64,000 bases of DNA from JAJFFW01 sp038534195 (GTDB lineage Bacteria; Pseudomonadota; Alphaproteobacteria; Caulobacterales; Parvularculaceae). The position numbers were made by a program, and so were the translations under genes. Positions 26,291 through 35,131 of the stretch are shown piece after piece. The stretch is taken from assembly GCA_038534195.1 (NCBI GenBank), contig JBCAXE010000007.1, forward strand, positions 47,076 through 111,075, written 5' to 3'. Within the stretch, counting starts at the first letter, position 1. Every line of letters starts with the position of its first letter. The notes beneath the pieces are model-generated. The model worked only from the letters and a program-made list of their open reading frames with translations. It made no database searches and was not told the DNA's origin.

Positions 26291-27272
26291 GGCTCATCCG
26301 CTGGCCCATGGCGATCCAAATGAAGATCGGTGCGCCGATGAGCGCGGCGACGACGCCTAACCGAAGCTCGGCGGGTGTCGGGATCAGGCGCACGCCGATA
26401 TCAGCGGCGACGAGCAATGCGCCGCCAAGCAGCGCCGACGGAACGAGCGTTCGCGAAGGGTCGTGATCGACAAACGGCCGGACAAGATGCGGCGCGGTGA
26501 TCCCGACAAAACCAATTGCGCCGGCGATCGAGACGGCGGCGCCCGTCATCAGGCCGGTTCCTGCGACAAGAAAGAGGCGCGTCGATCGCAAGTCAGCGCC
26601 AGCGGTCTGTGCGGTCTCTTCGCCTAGTGTCAATAAGGAAAGGTCACGGCGCTTCCACAGTACAAGTGCGAGGCCTGCGATCAAAAAAGGTGCAATCAGC
26701 GAAAGGTCGGCGTAGCTTTTGTTTGCAACCGATCCGAGCGTCCAACTGATCAAGTCGGAAAGCGTAAACGGCGTCGGCGCCAGGTTTAAGAGGAGCGCCA
26801 TAAGCGCGCCGGCGAAGCTCGACAATCCGACTCCCACAAGGATCAGGCTGACGACGGAGGAGAGTCGCACGGCGGTGATGGCGAGGATCACCGTCGCCGC
26901 CAGCGCGCCCGCGATTGCCGCGAGCGGCGTCAGCAGCGAAGATACGCTGGCGGCGCCATAAAAGAGCGATAGTGTTGCGCCCAACGCCGCGCAGGCCGAA
27001 ACGCCGAGAACACCAGGCTCCGCTAACGGATTGCGCAACAGTCCTTGCAGACCGGCGCCGCAGAAAGCGAGCGTTGCGCCGACAATATATGCCGCGAATG
27101 CGCGCGGGGCTCTTATCTCCCAGACAACGATCATATCAGCGGGATCGCCGCGACCCATAAGGGCGGCGGCAAGCCGGTCAATTGGCATGGTTGTGGAACC
27201 GAGGAAGCTGGCCAGAACAATGAGCCCGGCGCCGCCGCAGGCGAGGCTGGCGATGAGCGCGCGATCGGTCAT
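26283..27272 (-). CDS. btuC: Cobalamin ABC transporter permease (FecCD family)
   Basis: Inner-membrane permease of about 329 residues with roughly ten helices. The FecCD hallmarks RAPRAFAAYIVGATLAFCGAGLQGLLRNPLAEPGVLG and GFVGITAPHLVRPFVDHDPSRTLVPS-type segments are present (shown only as positions: residues about 45-80 and 245-270). I start it at ATG 27272 (MTDRALIAS), where ATGA overlaps the btuF stop; the longer frame to 27323 runs far into btuF and lacks homology. Middle gene of btuB-btuF-btuC-btuD. Confidence 0.9.
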   Translation of the reverse strand: MTDRALIASLACGGAGLIVLASFLGSTTMPIDRLAAALMGRGDPADMIVVWEIRAPRAFAAYIVGATLAFCGAGLQGLLRNPLAEPGVLGVSACAALGATLSLFYGAASVSSLLTPLAAIAGALAATVILAITAVRLSSVVSLILVGVGLSSFAGALMALLLNLAPTPFTLSDLISWTLGSVANKSYADLSLIAPFLIAGLALVLWKRRDLSLLTLGEETAQTAGADLRSTRLFLVAGTGLMTGAAVSIAGAIGFVGITAPHLVRPFVDHDPSRTLVPSALLGGALLVAADIGVRLIPTPAELRLGVVAALIGAPIFIWIAMGQRMSHD

Positions 27273-28102
27273 GGCTGATCGGGTCCGTGGGCCATGCGTT
27301 CGACGGCGTCGAGAAGAAACCATCCGCTGCAGGCGGTTAGGGCGCCGGCGATATCGACGCGCGGCGTGTCGCGCAATGTGCGCTTGGCAACAGGGTGGCG
27401 TGATGGCGTCCAGATGTCGGAAACAAGATCACTGGTTTCAAAGTAAGCCGTCGCAACAAGGTCCGGTTTTTCGTACGCGAGCCGTTCTAGCGGAAGCACG
27501 CCCCAGCCGGCGCGCCGGTCGAAATTCTCAAGGCCTGCCTGAGTCATCAAATCATCAATAAGCGTCCGCGTCCCCGCGGCGGCCCCCTTTGACGTCATGT
27601 AGAGCGTCTTGCGGGCGGGTTTTTCCGGAAGCGCCGCCAGGCGATCCTTCATCCGCTGGACAGTTCTTTCTCCCTCCTTAGTCGCATCAAGCTGCGCGGC
27701 TGTCTCAAGAATAATGGTCTCTACCGATGAAAGATCGCTCGCATATCCGATCTGGACGACTTTAACGCCCACGCGATCCAGAAAACGCGAAATGGTCGGT
27801 CCGCCGCCGTAAGAGCGCACGACAATATCCGGCTTTAAAATGAGGATGTCTTCAGCGCGTGGTCTTACTTTCGGTAGCCCGTGGGCTTCCCGGCGCATGT
27901 AAGAAAACGAGGCTTCTGCATCCGGCGACAAAGCCGCGATCTGCGATCGATCGACGAATTTCAGGACATATTGATCCGCACAGTAATCGAGGCTCACAAC
28001 GCGCGGCGCGCTGTTTTCCTGGTCAGATCGGCGATCCTCTTGCGAGGTGCATGCATTCACGGCCAGGGCGAGCATCGCAACAATGATGCGTCTTAGTCTC
28101 AT
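27269..28102 (-). CDS. btuF: Cobalamin-binding periplasmic protein
   Basis: Class III solute-binding protein of 277 residues. N-terminal lipoprotein-like signal with Cys18 after LALAVNA; a variant lipobox with Asn at -2. The periplasmic fold starts with PRVVSLDYCADQYVLKF, then ILILKPDIVVRSYGG and GVKVVQIGYASDLSSVETII, the usual two-lobed BtuF layout. Starts one base after the btuB stop and overlaps btuC by four bases. Cobalamin specificity inferred from the operon. Confidence 0.87.
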   Translation of the reverse strand: MRLRRIIVAMLALAVNACTSQEDRRSDQENSAPRVVSLDYCADQYVLKFVDRSQIAALSPDAEASFSYMRREAHGLPKVRPRAEDILILKPDIVVRSYGGGPTISRFLDRVGVKVVQIGYASDLSSVETIILETAAQLDATKEGERTVQRMKDRLAALPEKPARKTLYMTSKGAAAGTRTLIDDLMTQAGLENFDRRAGWGVLPLERLAYEKPDLVATAYFETSDLVSDIWTPSRHPVAKRTLRDTPRVDIAGALTACSGWFLLDAVERMAHGPDQP

Positions 28103-28103
28103 C

Positions 28104-29936
28104 TCAGAACGTTAGCCTAACGCCGCCATAGGCGGAAAGGCCGGGCGTTCCAAACCCTGAGATCTGCTGATACTGCTCATCAAAGAGATTCTCGATGCGT
28201 CCGTAGATTTCGATTGTCTCCGACAGCGTATAGGCAGCGGCGAGATCGACCCTTCTCCAGGAGTCGACATCGTCGCCAAAAGGCCCTTCCGTCTCGTCGC
28301 CATTGTACCGCAAGACGGCAGACCCGCTCAGCGGTCCGCCGCCATCATAAATGAGAGCGATATCGCCGGAATGGCGCGGCGTTCTGATTTGGCGTTCGCC
28401 GGTGACGGCGTCTTCCGCATCGATGAAGGCGTGCGTCACCTCAACGCCAATCGCATCCGTAAGGGCGTACTGCAGGCGCGTCTCAACGCCCTTTGCCGTT
28501 GTCGCGTCAAGGTTTTCATATCGAAAGTTGGGTGCAAATATAATCAGATTGTCTGTATCGCGATCAAAATAGGTGACGCTGATCTGACCGCGACTGTTTG
28601 GGGCGAACAGGTCGACGCCCACATCAAAGGCTTCGCTGGTCTCCGGTTCAAGGTCGCCATTGGGCGGCAGGGCGCCGAATGTTTGGGTCAGCTGGAAAAT
28701 TGTCGGCGCTTTAAAGCCTTCACCCCAACTGCCGCGCAGCGTAATATAGGTGGACGGCGACCAGGCGACGGCGGCCCGCCCCGTCGTCGCTCCGCCGAAC
28801 CGGCTGTGATCATCATGGCGAACGCCCGCAGAAATCTTGAGGGAGGAGAAGGGTTTGAATTCATAAAGCGCAAAATAACCGTTGATGCTCGTGCGCTCAT
28901 CGTTCGCTTCGTTTTCCTCGCGCTCAGCGCCGAAAGCGAAGCGGTGGCGATCGCTGATTGCTGTGGTTCCCTGATAGCGAAGGATTAAGCGGTCGCCATT
29001 ATCGACCGTTTCGAAGCCGCCAAAATTGCCGGTCCGCTGGATATCGGTATGACCAACCATCAAATTATTCTGTAGTCTTTTTTCGAAAAGAGGCGCGAGC
29101 ACTGTCACGGCGCCCGTGAATTGTTCCGTCCTTGATGTATCGTCGCTGTCAGCCAGGGTAAAATTCGGCGGTGGAAATCCGTCAATTTCAGTATCGCCGA
29201 TCATGTGGCGGGCGACAGCCTCGATCCGGATGTCGTGAGGCAGGTTCACGCCGCCCCGACCGGCGAAGCTCAGGCCGTTATAAGCGTCGGCCTCGGTATT
29301 GCCGTCAGCTTCATCGGCCCTCGAAATTCCGTTGCTCGTGATCCCTGAGACCGACAGCCGAAAATCAGCCCGATCTGATCCGCCAGTCGCCGCCGCGCCG
29401 CCGCGGAACGTGGCGAACGAGCCCCCCTCTGCAAAAAGTTTTGCGCCAATGCCATTTTTGGGGCGCTTGGAGATGATATTGACCACGCCGCCGATTGCGT
29501 CAGACCCCCATAAAGTCGATTGCGGCCCTCGCAGGACCTCAATGCGCTCAATGTCAGCGACGTCGAGAATAGAAAAATCGTACCCGCCGCCCACGGATGT
29601 GGGATCGCCAAGGGGGACGCCGTCAAGCAAGACGAGGGTCTGGTCTGTCGCGGCCCCTCTTATCCTGACGCTCGCTAGTCCGCCGAATGCCCCATTCTGA
29701 TTGATGGTCACCCCGGGCGCCGCAGCGATTGCGTCAAGCGCGAAGGCGTATCCGCGTTTTTCAATATCGTCGTCAGTAATGATGGAAATGCTGGTTCCCG
29801 TCTCAGCCAGCGGTGTCGGAAGTCTCAGCCCTTCCACAATAATTTCATCATCGCTGGTAATTTGCGCAAACGCCGGAGTGTTACTCGCCAAGGCGGCTGC
29901 GATTGCGAAGGCGAAACCTCCAACGGGTCGTCGCAT
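28104..29936 (-). CDS. btuB: TonB-dependent outer-membrane receptor, BtuB type
   Basis: Outer-membrane receptor of about 610 residues. Signal peptide ends in NTPAFA; a TonB-box-like DDEIIVEG follows; the plug domain contains VRIRGAATDQTLVLLDGVPL and RIEVLRGPQSTLWGSDAIGGVVNI-type segments (residues about 80-150); the barrel ends in an aromatic residue (GGVRLTF), as required for outer-membrane insertion. The start at ATG 29936 has GGAG at a good distance; the longer frame from 29984 extends into the leader. A cobalamin riboswitch precedes it, making vitamin B12 the likely ligand. Confidence 0.93.
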   Translation of the reverse strand: MRRPVGGFAFAIAAALASNTPAFAQITSDDEIIVEGLRLPTPLAETGTSISIITDDDIEKRGYAFALDAIAAAPGVTINQNGAFGGLASVRIRGAATDQTLVLLDGVPLGDPTSVGGGYDFSILDVADIERIEVLRGPQSTLWGSDAIGGVVNIISKRPKNGIGAKLFAEGGSFATFRGGAAATGGSDRADFRLSVSGITSNGISRADEADGNTEADAYNGLSFAGRGGVNLPHDIRIEAVARHMIGDTEIDGFPPPNFTLADSDDTSRTEQFTGAVTVLAPLFEKRLQNNLMVGHTDIQRTGNFGGFETVDNGDRLILRYQGTTAISDRHRFAFGAEREENEANDERTSINGYFALYEFKPFSSLKISAGVRHDDHSRFGGATTGRAAVAWSPSTYITLRGSWGEGFKAPTIFQLTQTFGALPPNGDLEPETSEAFDVGVDLFAPNSRGQISVTYFDRDTDNLIIFAPNFRYENLDATTAKGVETRLQYALTDAIGVEVTHAFIDAEDAVTGERQIRTPRHSGDIALIYDGGGPLSGSAVLRYNGDETEGPFGDDVDSWRRVDLAAAYTLSETIEIYGRIENLFDEQYQQISGFGTPGLSAYGGVRLTF

Positions 29937-30064
29937 ATTATTCTCCGTAGCCCAATAATCACGGGCAAAAAAGTTAACACTCAATCACAGCCTCGGCCGC
30001 GATATCTGAATGTCGCTTCTAAGGAGAAAGCTCCGGTCCCATTGGCTATTCCCGGCCCGGGACG

Positions 30065-30235
30065 AGCGACGCGACGGCAGGTCTCCTGACTTTGCGGGTT
30101 ATCGCCTCAAACCGCCTTCCCAGAATTTCTTCCAGTGGCCTTAAGGTTATCGGCTCGCCGCTTACAGTTGCGGGTACAGCGCCGGATTCTCGCCGGCTTC
30201 CCTATTAAGCCCTGCTAAGGGCGCCATCTCGCTCA
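30065..30235 (-). promoter_or_regulatory. Cobalamin riboswitch
   Basis: On the minus strand this leader shows the full conserved set: AGGGAAGCCGGCGAGAATCC followed by GCTGTACCCGCAACTGTAAG, then GGCCACTG (complement of 30132-30140 region), GGGAAGGCGG, and the B12 box GTCAGGAGACCTGCCGTCG (30072-30090). These are the core elements of the AdoCbl/cobalamin riboswitch class. It lies about 130 bases upstream of btuB. High cobalamin should lower expression of the btuBFCD operon, probably by hiding the btuB ribosome site or ending transcription; the region 29937-30064 contains a GGAG-CTTT-CTCC hairpin that could take part. Confidence 0.95.
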
Positions 30236-30312
30236 TCTGGTCGCAAAACAGGGGAATTGTCAACCTGACCGGACTTTGTTCATAACGGGCTAAGAGGAAT
30301 TCCAGGAACGCG

Positions 30313-31170
30313 ATGCGCCTGTACCACAAACCATTTTCCATCGGATTGAAGCCTGTGGCGGATAAGCCGTGGTTCGAGATCGATGATGAGCGCGCCGCCT
30401 ATCTCGCTGAGAAGGACCGACACTTTGCGCAGGACCCGACGGCGGTGTTTCTGGCTGAGGACGAAACCGCCGAGGCGCAATCGGAGGTCTTCGCTGCTGT
30501 CGCCCAATTCCTGGTTGATCTTTACCCGGAGAGATATCGGAGAACGGATGACGGCATTCTTGTGGATGGTGTGGACTTGGTTTCGATGAGCGCTGGCGTC
30601 CCGGCGCTCCACGCCGCAGCACGGTTAGTACAGGATGATCTTGTTATGATGCGCGCAAGGTATGGCGCGTGGCGGCTTGTGGCTGGCTCTGTCTGCTTCC
30701 CATCCTCGTGGTCGTTGGCTGAGAAATTTGGACGCCGCCTTGAAGACGTGCATGCGCCGGTGCCGGGCTTTGGGGCCAAGAGCCGCAACGCATCGGTCAT
30801 TAATCGGATTTTCGATAATCTTCAGCCAAATGAGCTCATGTGGCGTCAGAATTGGGGGGTGTACGATACGGATGCGGTTCGTCTTCCAACGACCGCTCAC
30901 GACAGGGCTGCTCGACTAGAGAGCGTGACAGCCGAAAACCTTGTCATCCGCGTGGAACGCCAAACGCTCTGTAAGCTGCCGGTGAGCGGCGATATTCTGT
31001 TCGGGATTCGGATATACCGCGACAGCCTCGCAGATATCAAAAAGTCGTCTCATAAGAATGAAATGTTATCGGATCTCGCGGCGCACCTTGAGGGCCTGTC
31101 GCAGGACGAGCTTGGCTATAAAGAGCTTGCGCTGGCGCGCGATCACTTGCTTTCGCTGATCAGCGGCTAG
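30313..31170 (+). CDS. DUF3445 / heme-dependent oxidative N-demethylase-like protein
   Basis: A 285-residue cytoplasmic protein of the DUF3445 family, whose characterised member is the alpha subunit of a heme-dependent oxidative N-demethylase acting on dimethylamine-type compounds. Typical stretches are the N-terminal PF..GLKP......WFEID, the central VCFPSSWSLAEKFGR with VHAPVPGFG, and RVERQTLCKLPVSGDILFGIRIY. ATG 30313 has AGGAA just upstream. It diverges from the B12 riboswitch and converges with the PiT-like gene, the two stops overlapping by three bases. The other subunits of a full demethylase are not adjacent, so its reaction here is unknown. Confidence 0.85.
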   Translation: MRLYHKPFSIGLKPVADKPWFEIDDERAAYLAEKDRHFAQDPTAVFLAEDETAEAQSEVFAAVAQFLVDLYPERYRRTDDGILVDGVDLVSMSAGVPALHAAARLVQDDLVMMRARYGAWRLVAGSVCFPSSWSLAEKFGRRLEDVHAPVPGFGAKSRNASVINRIFDNLQPNELMWRQNWGVYDTDAVRLPTTAHDRAARLESVTAENLVIRVERQTLCKLPVSGDILFGIRIYRDSLADIKKSSHKNEMLSDLAAHLEGLSQDELGYKELALARDHLLSLISG

Positions 31171-32414
31171 GCGATTGGCATAACAAAAAAGGCGCCCGCT
31201 GCGACAGCGAACATGATCGCCAGCAAGACCATCCTTGCCGGTGACTTGCGCGCGAAAAAGAGGGCGACGGGAACGAGCATCACATTGGCGATGACCAGGA
31301 AGTTTATCGTGGCGCTGGAAGGCGCAAGCACGCTGAGGGGAGGCGGCGCGAAACCGCCATTGGTGAAGCCTTGCGCAAGATACGGTAGCCCGCGCGCCAT
31401 ATCGATCGATATAACGAGACCGATAAACGCTTTTGACAAATCCGATAGCGTGACCTCAGCAGTGCGCAGGAAGCTGATCGCGCGCGTTGTCATGGCGAAG
31501 GCATATTCACGGCCGGCGATCAGTCCGAGAAACACCCATGTTGTCGACATCGGGACGTCGTTCAGCTCTTTAAAGTAGAAGAGAAGCGAAGCGTAAACGA
31601 AGTCAATTATCGTTGCGGAGCGGATGTCCGTCACAGACGTTTTTGTCTGAAGAATTCTCTGAACAGGACCGCCGCGGTTCCAGAACGTATAAGCAAGCAA
31701 CAAAAGCGTGGCGCTCACAGCGAGGATCGCCTCCAGCGGGTTGAGGCCTGATCCCGGCGTGACGCCGTCGCCCCGCGGCAGGTAGATGAAGATGTTGGCG
31801 AAGTCCTGCATCAGCCACACGGTCCACAGATAGCCGGTCGTTATCCACTGCAACAAAACCCATACGGGCGCATGTTGTTCGTGCTCGGTGCGTCTGAAAA
31901 ACCGTTCCAGCGTTTGCGATAGCCCTGCGTAAAGGAGGCCGCCGACGACAAACGCCAGGGCGTAGCCGATCAGCGACTTTTGCAACATGGAACTAAGACC
32001 GCCGATGGTCGCGAAAACCGTCAACACCATGAACGTTGTTGAAACCGGAACACCGAAGCGAGTGAGCAACAACAAGACCATCGGCGGCAGCGCGTGATAC
32101 CATTGCGGCTCAAAGATCGGATATTTGTCAGTATTGCCGAGACGCCCATAGGACGGGTCGCAGCCGACTGAGAAATCGCAAAGCGCTCTTGCGCTGCCGT
32201 CTGCGTTCCGCAACTCGCCGCCGTCGGTGATGTAACCAAAAGCAAAAGTCAGGACCAGAATTGTCGCGGCGAATAAGAACAAGGCCCACCATGGCAGGCG
32301 CCGGTTCGAATTGATGAAGGTGCCGAGCGTTTGAAGCGCGTCGTTGCCGACGACGGCGTAAGCAGCGAACAGGAAGCCAACCGCCGCCCAGAGGCTCACA
32401 TCAATTTGCATCAT
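31167..32414 (-). CDS. PiT-like membrane transporter, divergent
   Basis: Integral membrane protein of 415 residues with about ten helices. It shows an internal inverted-repeat pattern like phosphate transporters of the PiT family: VGNDALQTLGT near residue 23 (cf. GANDVANAFGT), PVSTTFMVLT in the first half, then QDFANIFIYLPR and PMSTTWVFLGLIAGRE in the second half. The second signature has Gln in place of Asn and the loop between halves contains two cysteines (CDFSVGC). It may carry phosphate, sulfate or another anion; the ion is not clear. Start at ATG 32414 or 32411. No phoU-like or regulatory gene adjoins. Confidence 0.65.
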   Translation of the reverse strand: MMQIDVSLWAAVGFLFAAYAVVGNDALQTLGTFINSNRRLPWWALFLFAATILVLTFAFGYITDGGELRNADGSARALCDFSVGCDPSYGRLGNTDKYPIFEPQWYHALPPMVLLLLTRFGVPVSTTFMVLTVFATIGGLSSMLQKSLIGYALAFVVGGLLYAGLSQTLERFFRRTEHEQHAPVWVLLQWITTGYLWTVWLMQDFANIFIYLPRGDGVTPGSGLNPLEAILAVSATLLLLAYTFWNRGGPVQRILQTKTSVTDIRSATIIDFVYASLLFYFKELNDVPMSTTWVFLGLIAGREYAFAMTTRAISFLRTAEVTLSDLSKAFIGLVISIDMARGLPYLAQGFTNGGFAPPPLSVLAPSSATINFLVIANVMLVPVALFFARKSPARMVLLAIMFAVAAGAFFVMPIA

Positions 32415-32691
32415 TCATCGCCCCTCAGAATTCAGAAGACTGCGCCGCACGCCGCTCCCCAAGGTCCCGGTTTTTGATTGCGCTTTTGTGACAAAGGCGC
32501 GCCAAAACCTTTCGAAAGGGCGTTTAGCGCTAATCGGTTTGGGAAGGAACCCGCCACAGCCCTTTTTCGCGGCCCCTGAAGTCTTTGATTTTCCTCTGCA
32601 TCGGCCCCTTGAACCCGTCGCGGCTTTCGCTACTCTCCGCGCCGATTATTCGTAGCCAGGCGCAATGTGCGCCGATCAAGGAGAAGACAAC
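32415..32691. other. Divergent intergenic region with two inverted repeats
   Basis: Promoter region between the PiT-like gene and a small conserved protein. It holds an imperfect inverted repeat GCGCTTTTG-TGA-CAAAGGCGC (32480-32500) and a perfect 12-base palindrome CCTTTCGAAAGG (32508-32519), eight bases apart. Either could bind a dimeric regulator. No gene is visible. Confidence 0.4.
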
Positions 32692-32988
32692 ATGGCCATC
32701 GATGGAAAATGGAACATCGTAATCAAGACGCCAATGGGCGAGCAGACAGGTGTTCTGACCCTGAAGCAGGACGGAGACGCGCTGTCAGGCGAAATGACAG
32801 GCCCGGCTGGCGCCGCGCCCATCGAAAACGGCCGCGTAGAAGGCGATAAGCTCCTTTGGGACGCAAAAGTGACATCTCCGATGCCGTTGACACTGGAGTT
32901 CGAAGGCGCCGAAGATGGAGGTAATCTGAGCGGAAACGTGAAGCTTGGCGCTTTCGGCACCTCAACCTTCTCGGGCACGCCGGCTTAA
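32692..32988 (+). CDS. Small conserved protein, beta-rich
   Basis: A 98-residue cytoplasmic protein: MAIDGKWNIVIKTPMGEQTG, then a series of short strands with LTLKQDGDALSGEM and FEGAEDGGNLSGNVKLG. The repeating SG turns and alternation suggest a small beta barrel or sandwich. Proteins of this look are widespread in alphaproteobacteria and actinobacteria without known function. ATG 32692 follows AAGGAG at the right distance; the frame open from 32665 is only the leader. Seventeen bases before the DUF885-type gene. Confidence 0.75.
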   Translation: MAIDGKWNIVIKTPMGEQTGVLTLKQDGDALSGEMTGPAGAAPIENGRVEGDKLLWDAKVTSPMPLTLEFEGAEDGGNLSGNVKLGAFGTSTFSGTPA

Positions 32989-33004
32989 GAGAAAGTACAA
33001 ACCT

Positions 33005-34351
33005 ATGATCGTCGCCCGCACCGCCGCCATTGCTCTTTTCATGCTGACGGCGGCTTGCGGCGGCGACAAAGCCGAAGACGCCGAAACGCCGACGCCGAGC
33101 GCGCCTTCTGAGGCGGCCACGGTTCCGGCGGACGTCAGCATTATCGGCATAGACGATATCGCTGAGCGATTCGTAAAACTGGCCTTGGGCGTGGGGCTGC
33201 ATGACGCGGCTTTCGTCGACGCCTATCACGGGCCGGACGCTTGGGAAGCGGACGTTGATGCAGCGTCTCCGGCATTGGCGGATTTGGAAACGGAAGCGCG
33301 CGATTTGATTGAAGCGCTTGAGGTTATCAGTTACCAGGCTGAAGGCGATGCGCGCCAAAAAATGCTTGCGAAAAATTTGACGGCGGCGCTGACACGTATT
33401 CGCATGGCGAAAGGAGAGGAATTCTCCTTCGATGAAGAAACCCGTCTACTCTATGACGCCACAGCGCCGACCTATGACGTTGGTGAATTCGACGCCGCAC
33501 TCGCATTGATCGAGCGCTTGTTGCCCGGCGACGGGGCGTTGTCCGAACGTGTCGACGCTTTTCGTGAATCGCTTGCCATTCCCGAAGAAAAGCTAGAAGC
33601 CGTATTTGCGGCCGCTATCGAGGAGTGCCGCGCGCGCACCATCAAACACTTTAATCTTCCGGATAATGAACGATTTTCCACCGGCTATGTGACGGATAAG
33701 CCCTGGAGCGGCTATAACTGGTATCAGGGCGACTTTGAAAGCCTGATTGAAGTCAACACGGATTTACCAGTCATTATCGACCGTGCGGTGGATCTCGGTT
33801 GTCACGAAGGATATCCCGGGCACCACACATGGAACGTATTGATCGAACGGAACCTGCTGAGCGGCGAGGGGTGGATCGAATATTCCGTCTACCCGCTATT
33901 CAGCCCTCAGTCGCTTATCGCGGAAGGTTCTGCGAATTACGGCATTGAGCTCGCTTTTCCGGGCGATGAGAAAGTCGCGTTTGAGCGTGACGTGCTCTTC
34001 CCGCTCGCGGGCCTTGATCCTGCAAAGGCTGAAACGCTGGCGGACTTGAAAAAGGCGACACAGCAGCTTTCCCATTCGCGTAATCATGTAGCGCGGCTTT
34101 ATCTGGATGGCGAGATTGGCCGTGACGAAGCAATCGACATGACGATGAAATATAGTCTTGTTTCGCGCGAGCGCGCCGAAAAGAGCGTCAGTTTCATCGA
34201 TACCTATCGAGGTTACGTCATCAATTACAATTTGGGACGCGATCTTGTCCGCGACCACGTTGAGCGCAAGGTGGCCGCCGGGGAAGACGCCTGGACCGCG
34301 TTCAAGGCGATCCTTGAGACCCCAACCGCCGCTTCAGATCTTGCGAATTAA
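33005..34351 (+). CDS. DUF885-like metallopeptidase lipoprotein
   Basis: Exported lipoprotein of about 448 residues: signal ends in LTAAC with Cys18, followed by an acidic Pro/Ser/Thr linker. The mature part is all-helical and has GCHEGYPGHHTWN, the HExxxGH-type zinc motif of the DUF885 peptidase group, with IAEGSANYG downstream as likely third ligand region. Substrate unknown; related proteins trim peptides or are carboxypeptidase-like. I chose ATG 33005 because it begins the signal peptide exactly. Its TAA overlaps the next ATG (TAATG), so the two are coupled. Confidence 0.8.
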   Translation: MIVARTAAIALFMLTAACGGDKAEDAETPTPSAPSEAATVPADVSIIGIDDIAERFVKLALGVGLHDAAFVDAYHGPDAWEADVDAASPALADLETEARDLIEALEVISYQAEGDARQKMLAKNLTAALTRIRMAKGEEFSFDEETRLLYDATAPTYDVGEFDAALALIERLLPGDGALSERVDAFRESLAIPEEKLEAVFAAAIEECRARTIKHFNLPDNERFSTGYVTDKPWSGYNWYQGDFESLIEVNTDLPVIIDRAVDLGCHEGYPGHHTWNVLIERNLLSGEGWIEYSVYPLFSPQSLIAEGSANYGIELAFPGDEKVAFERDVLFPLAGLDPAKAETLADLKKATQQLSHSRNHVARLYLDGEIGRDEAIDMTMKYSLVSRERAEKSVSFIDTYRGYVINYNLGRDLVRDHVERKVAAGEDAWTAFKAILETPTAASDLAN

Positions 34352-35094
34352 TGAAGGCGAAAAGACTCCTTCAGTTAGCGCATCGTTGGCTTGGCCTTAT
34401 CCTGGGTGCGCAAGTTCTCTTATGGATGATGAGCGGCGTCATCATGAGTTGGTTTCATATCTCGCTCGTTCGCGGTGAAACCAACACTGCGCTCACATTC
34501 TCACCTGAATTGGAAGCGCGCAGCTACGCGGCGCCTGGCGGCGCTATCGCCCAAATGGAAGGCGTCACCGAAGTGACGCTGCGCACCTTTTTGGGTAAAC
34601 CCGTTTACGAAGTGAAAGCGCAAAACGGGATCGCGCTGTTCAGCGCCAGAACCGGCGCCAAGATTTCGCCGATTACCGAAAAACAGGTCCGCGAAGTGGC
34701 GAAGACGGATTATGTGGGAGAAGCGCAGATTGGCGCGGTCAAGCGTTTAACGAACCCGCCCGCCGAGTATCGCGGGTCTACGCCTGTCTGGCAGGTGACG
34801 TATGAAGACCGGCTTCAAACGCGGCTTTATATTTCGCCGCAGACGGGAAAGGTGGAGGCGAGGCGCAACAGAATCTGGCGGCTCTATGATTTCTTCTGGA
34901 TGCTGCACATTATGGATTATGATGAGCGCGACAATTTCAATAACCTGCTGCTTAGAGCTGCATCCGCCACCGGGCTGCTCTTCGCCTTGTCAGGGTTAGG
35001 TCTTGTTATCGTTCGTCTCAGGTCAGGCCGATATCTGCCCGGAGCGAACGTATCAGCGTCCATGCGAGATGCAGAAAAAAAGCCCGCCTCGTAA
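34351..35094 (+). CDS. PepSY-domain membrane protein
   Basis: A 247-residue protein with an N-terminal membrane segment (LAHRWLGLILGAQVLLWMMSG) and another near the C-terminus (LLFALSGLGLVIV), enclosing a periplasmic PepSY region with VTLRTFLGKPVYEV and LYISPQTGKVEARR. This is the layout of PepSY-associated helix proteins, related to flavin/iron-linked reductases but lacking cofactor motifs. Coupled to the preceding lipoprotein gene. Terminated by a strong hairpin that overlaps the stop codon. Role not known. Confidence 0.82.
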   Translation: MKAKRLLQLAHRWLGLILGAQVLLWMMSGVIMSWFHISLVRGETNTALTFSPELEARSYAAPGGAIAQMEGVTEVTLRTFLGKPVYEVKAQNGIALFSARTGAKISPITEKQVREVAKTDYVGEAQIGAVKRLTNPPAEYRGSTPVWQVTYEDRLQTRLYISPQTGKVEARRNRIWRLYDFFWMLHIMDYDERDNFNNLLLRAASATGLLFALSGLGLVIVRLRSGRYLPGANVSASMRDAEKKPAS

Positions 35095-35108
35095 CCGGCG
35101 GGCTTTTG
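35074..35108. terminator. Bidirectional intrinsic terminator
   Basis: Stem AAGCCCGCC (35080-35088) and GGCGGGCTT (35097-35105), loop of eight. A-run upstream (35074-35080) and TTTT downstream make it effective in both directions: it ends the PepSY gene on the plus strand and the small secreted-protein gene on the minus strand. Confidence 0.88.
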
Positions 35109-35131
35109 TTATTGCATTTTCCGTTTCCGGC

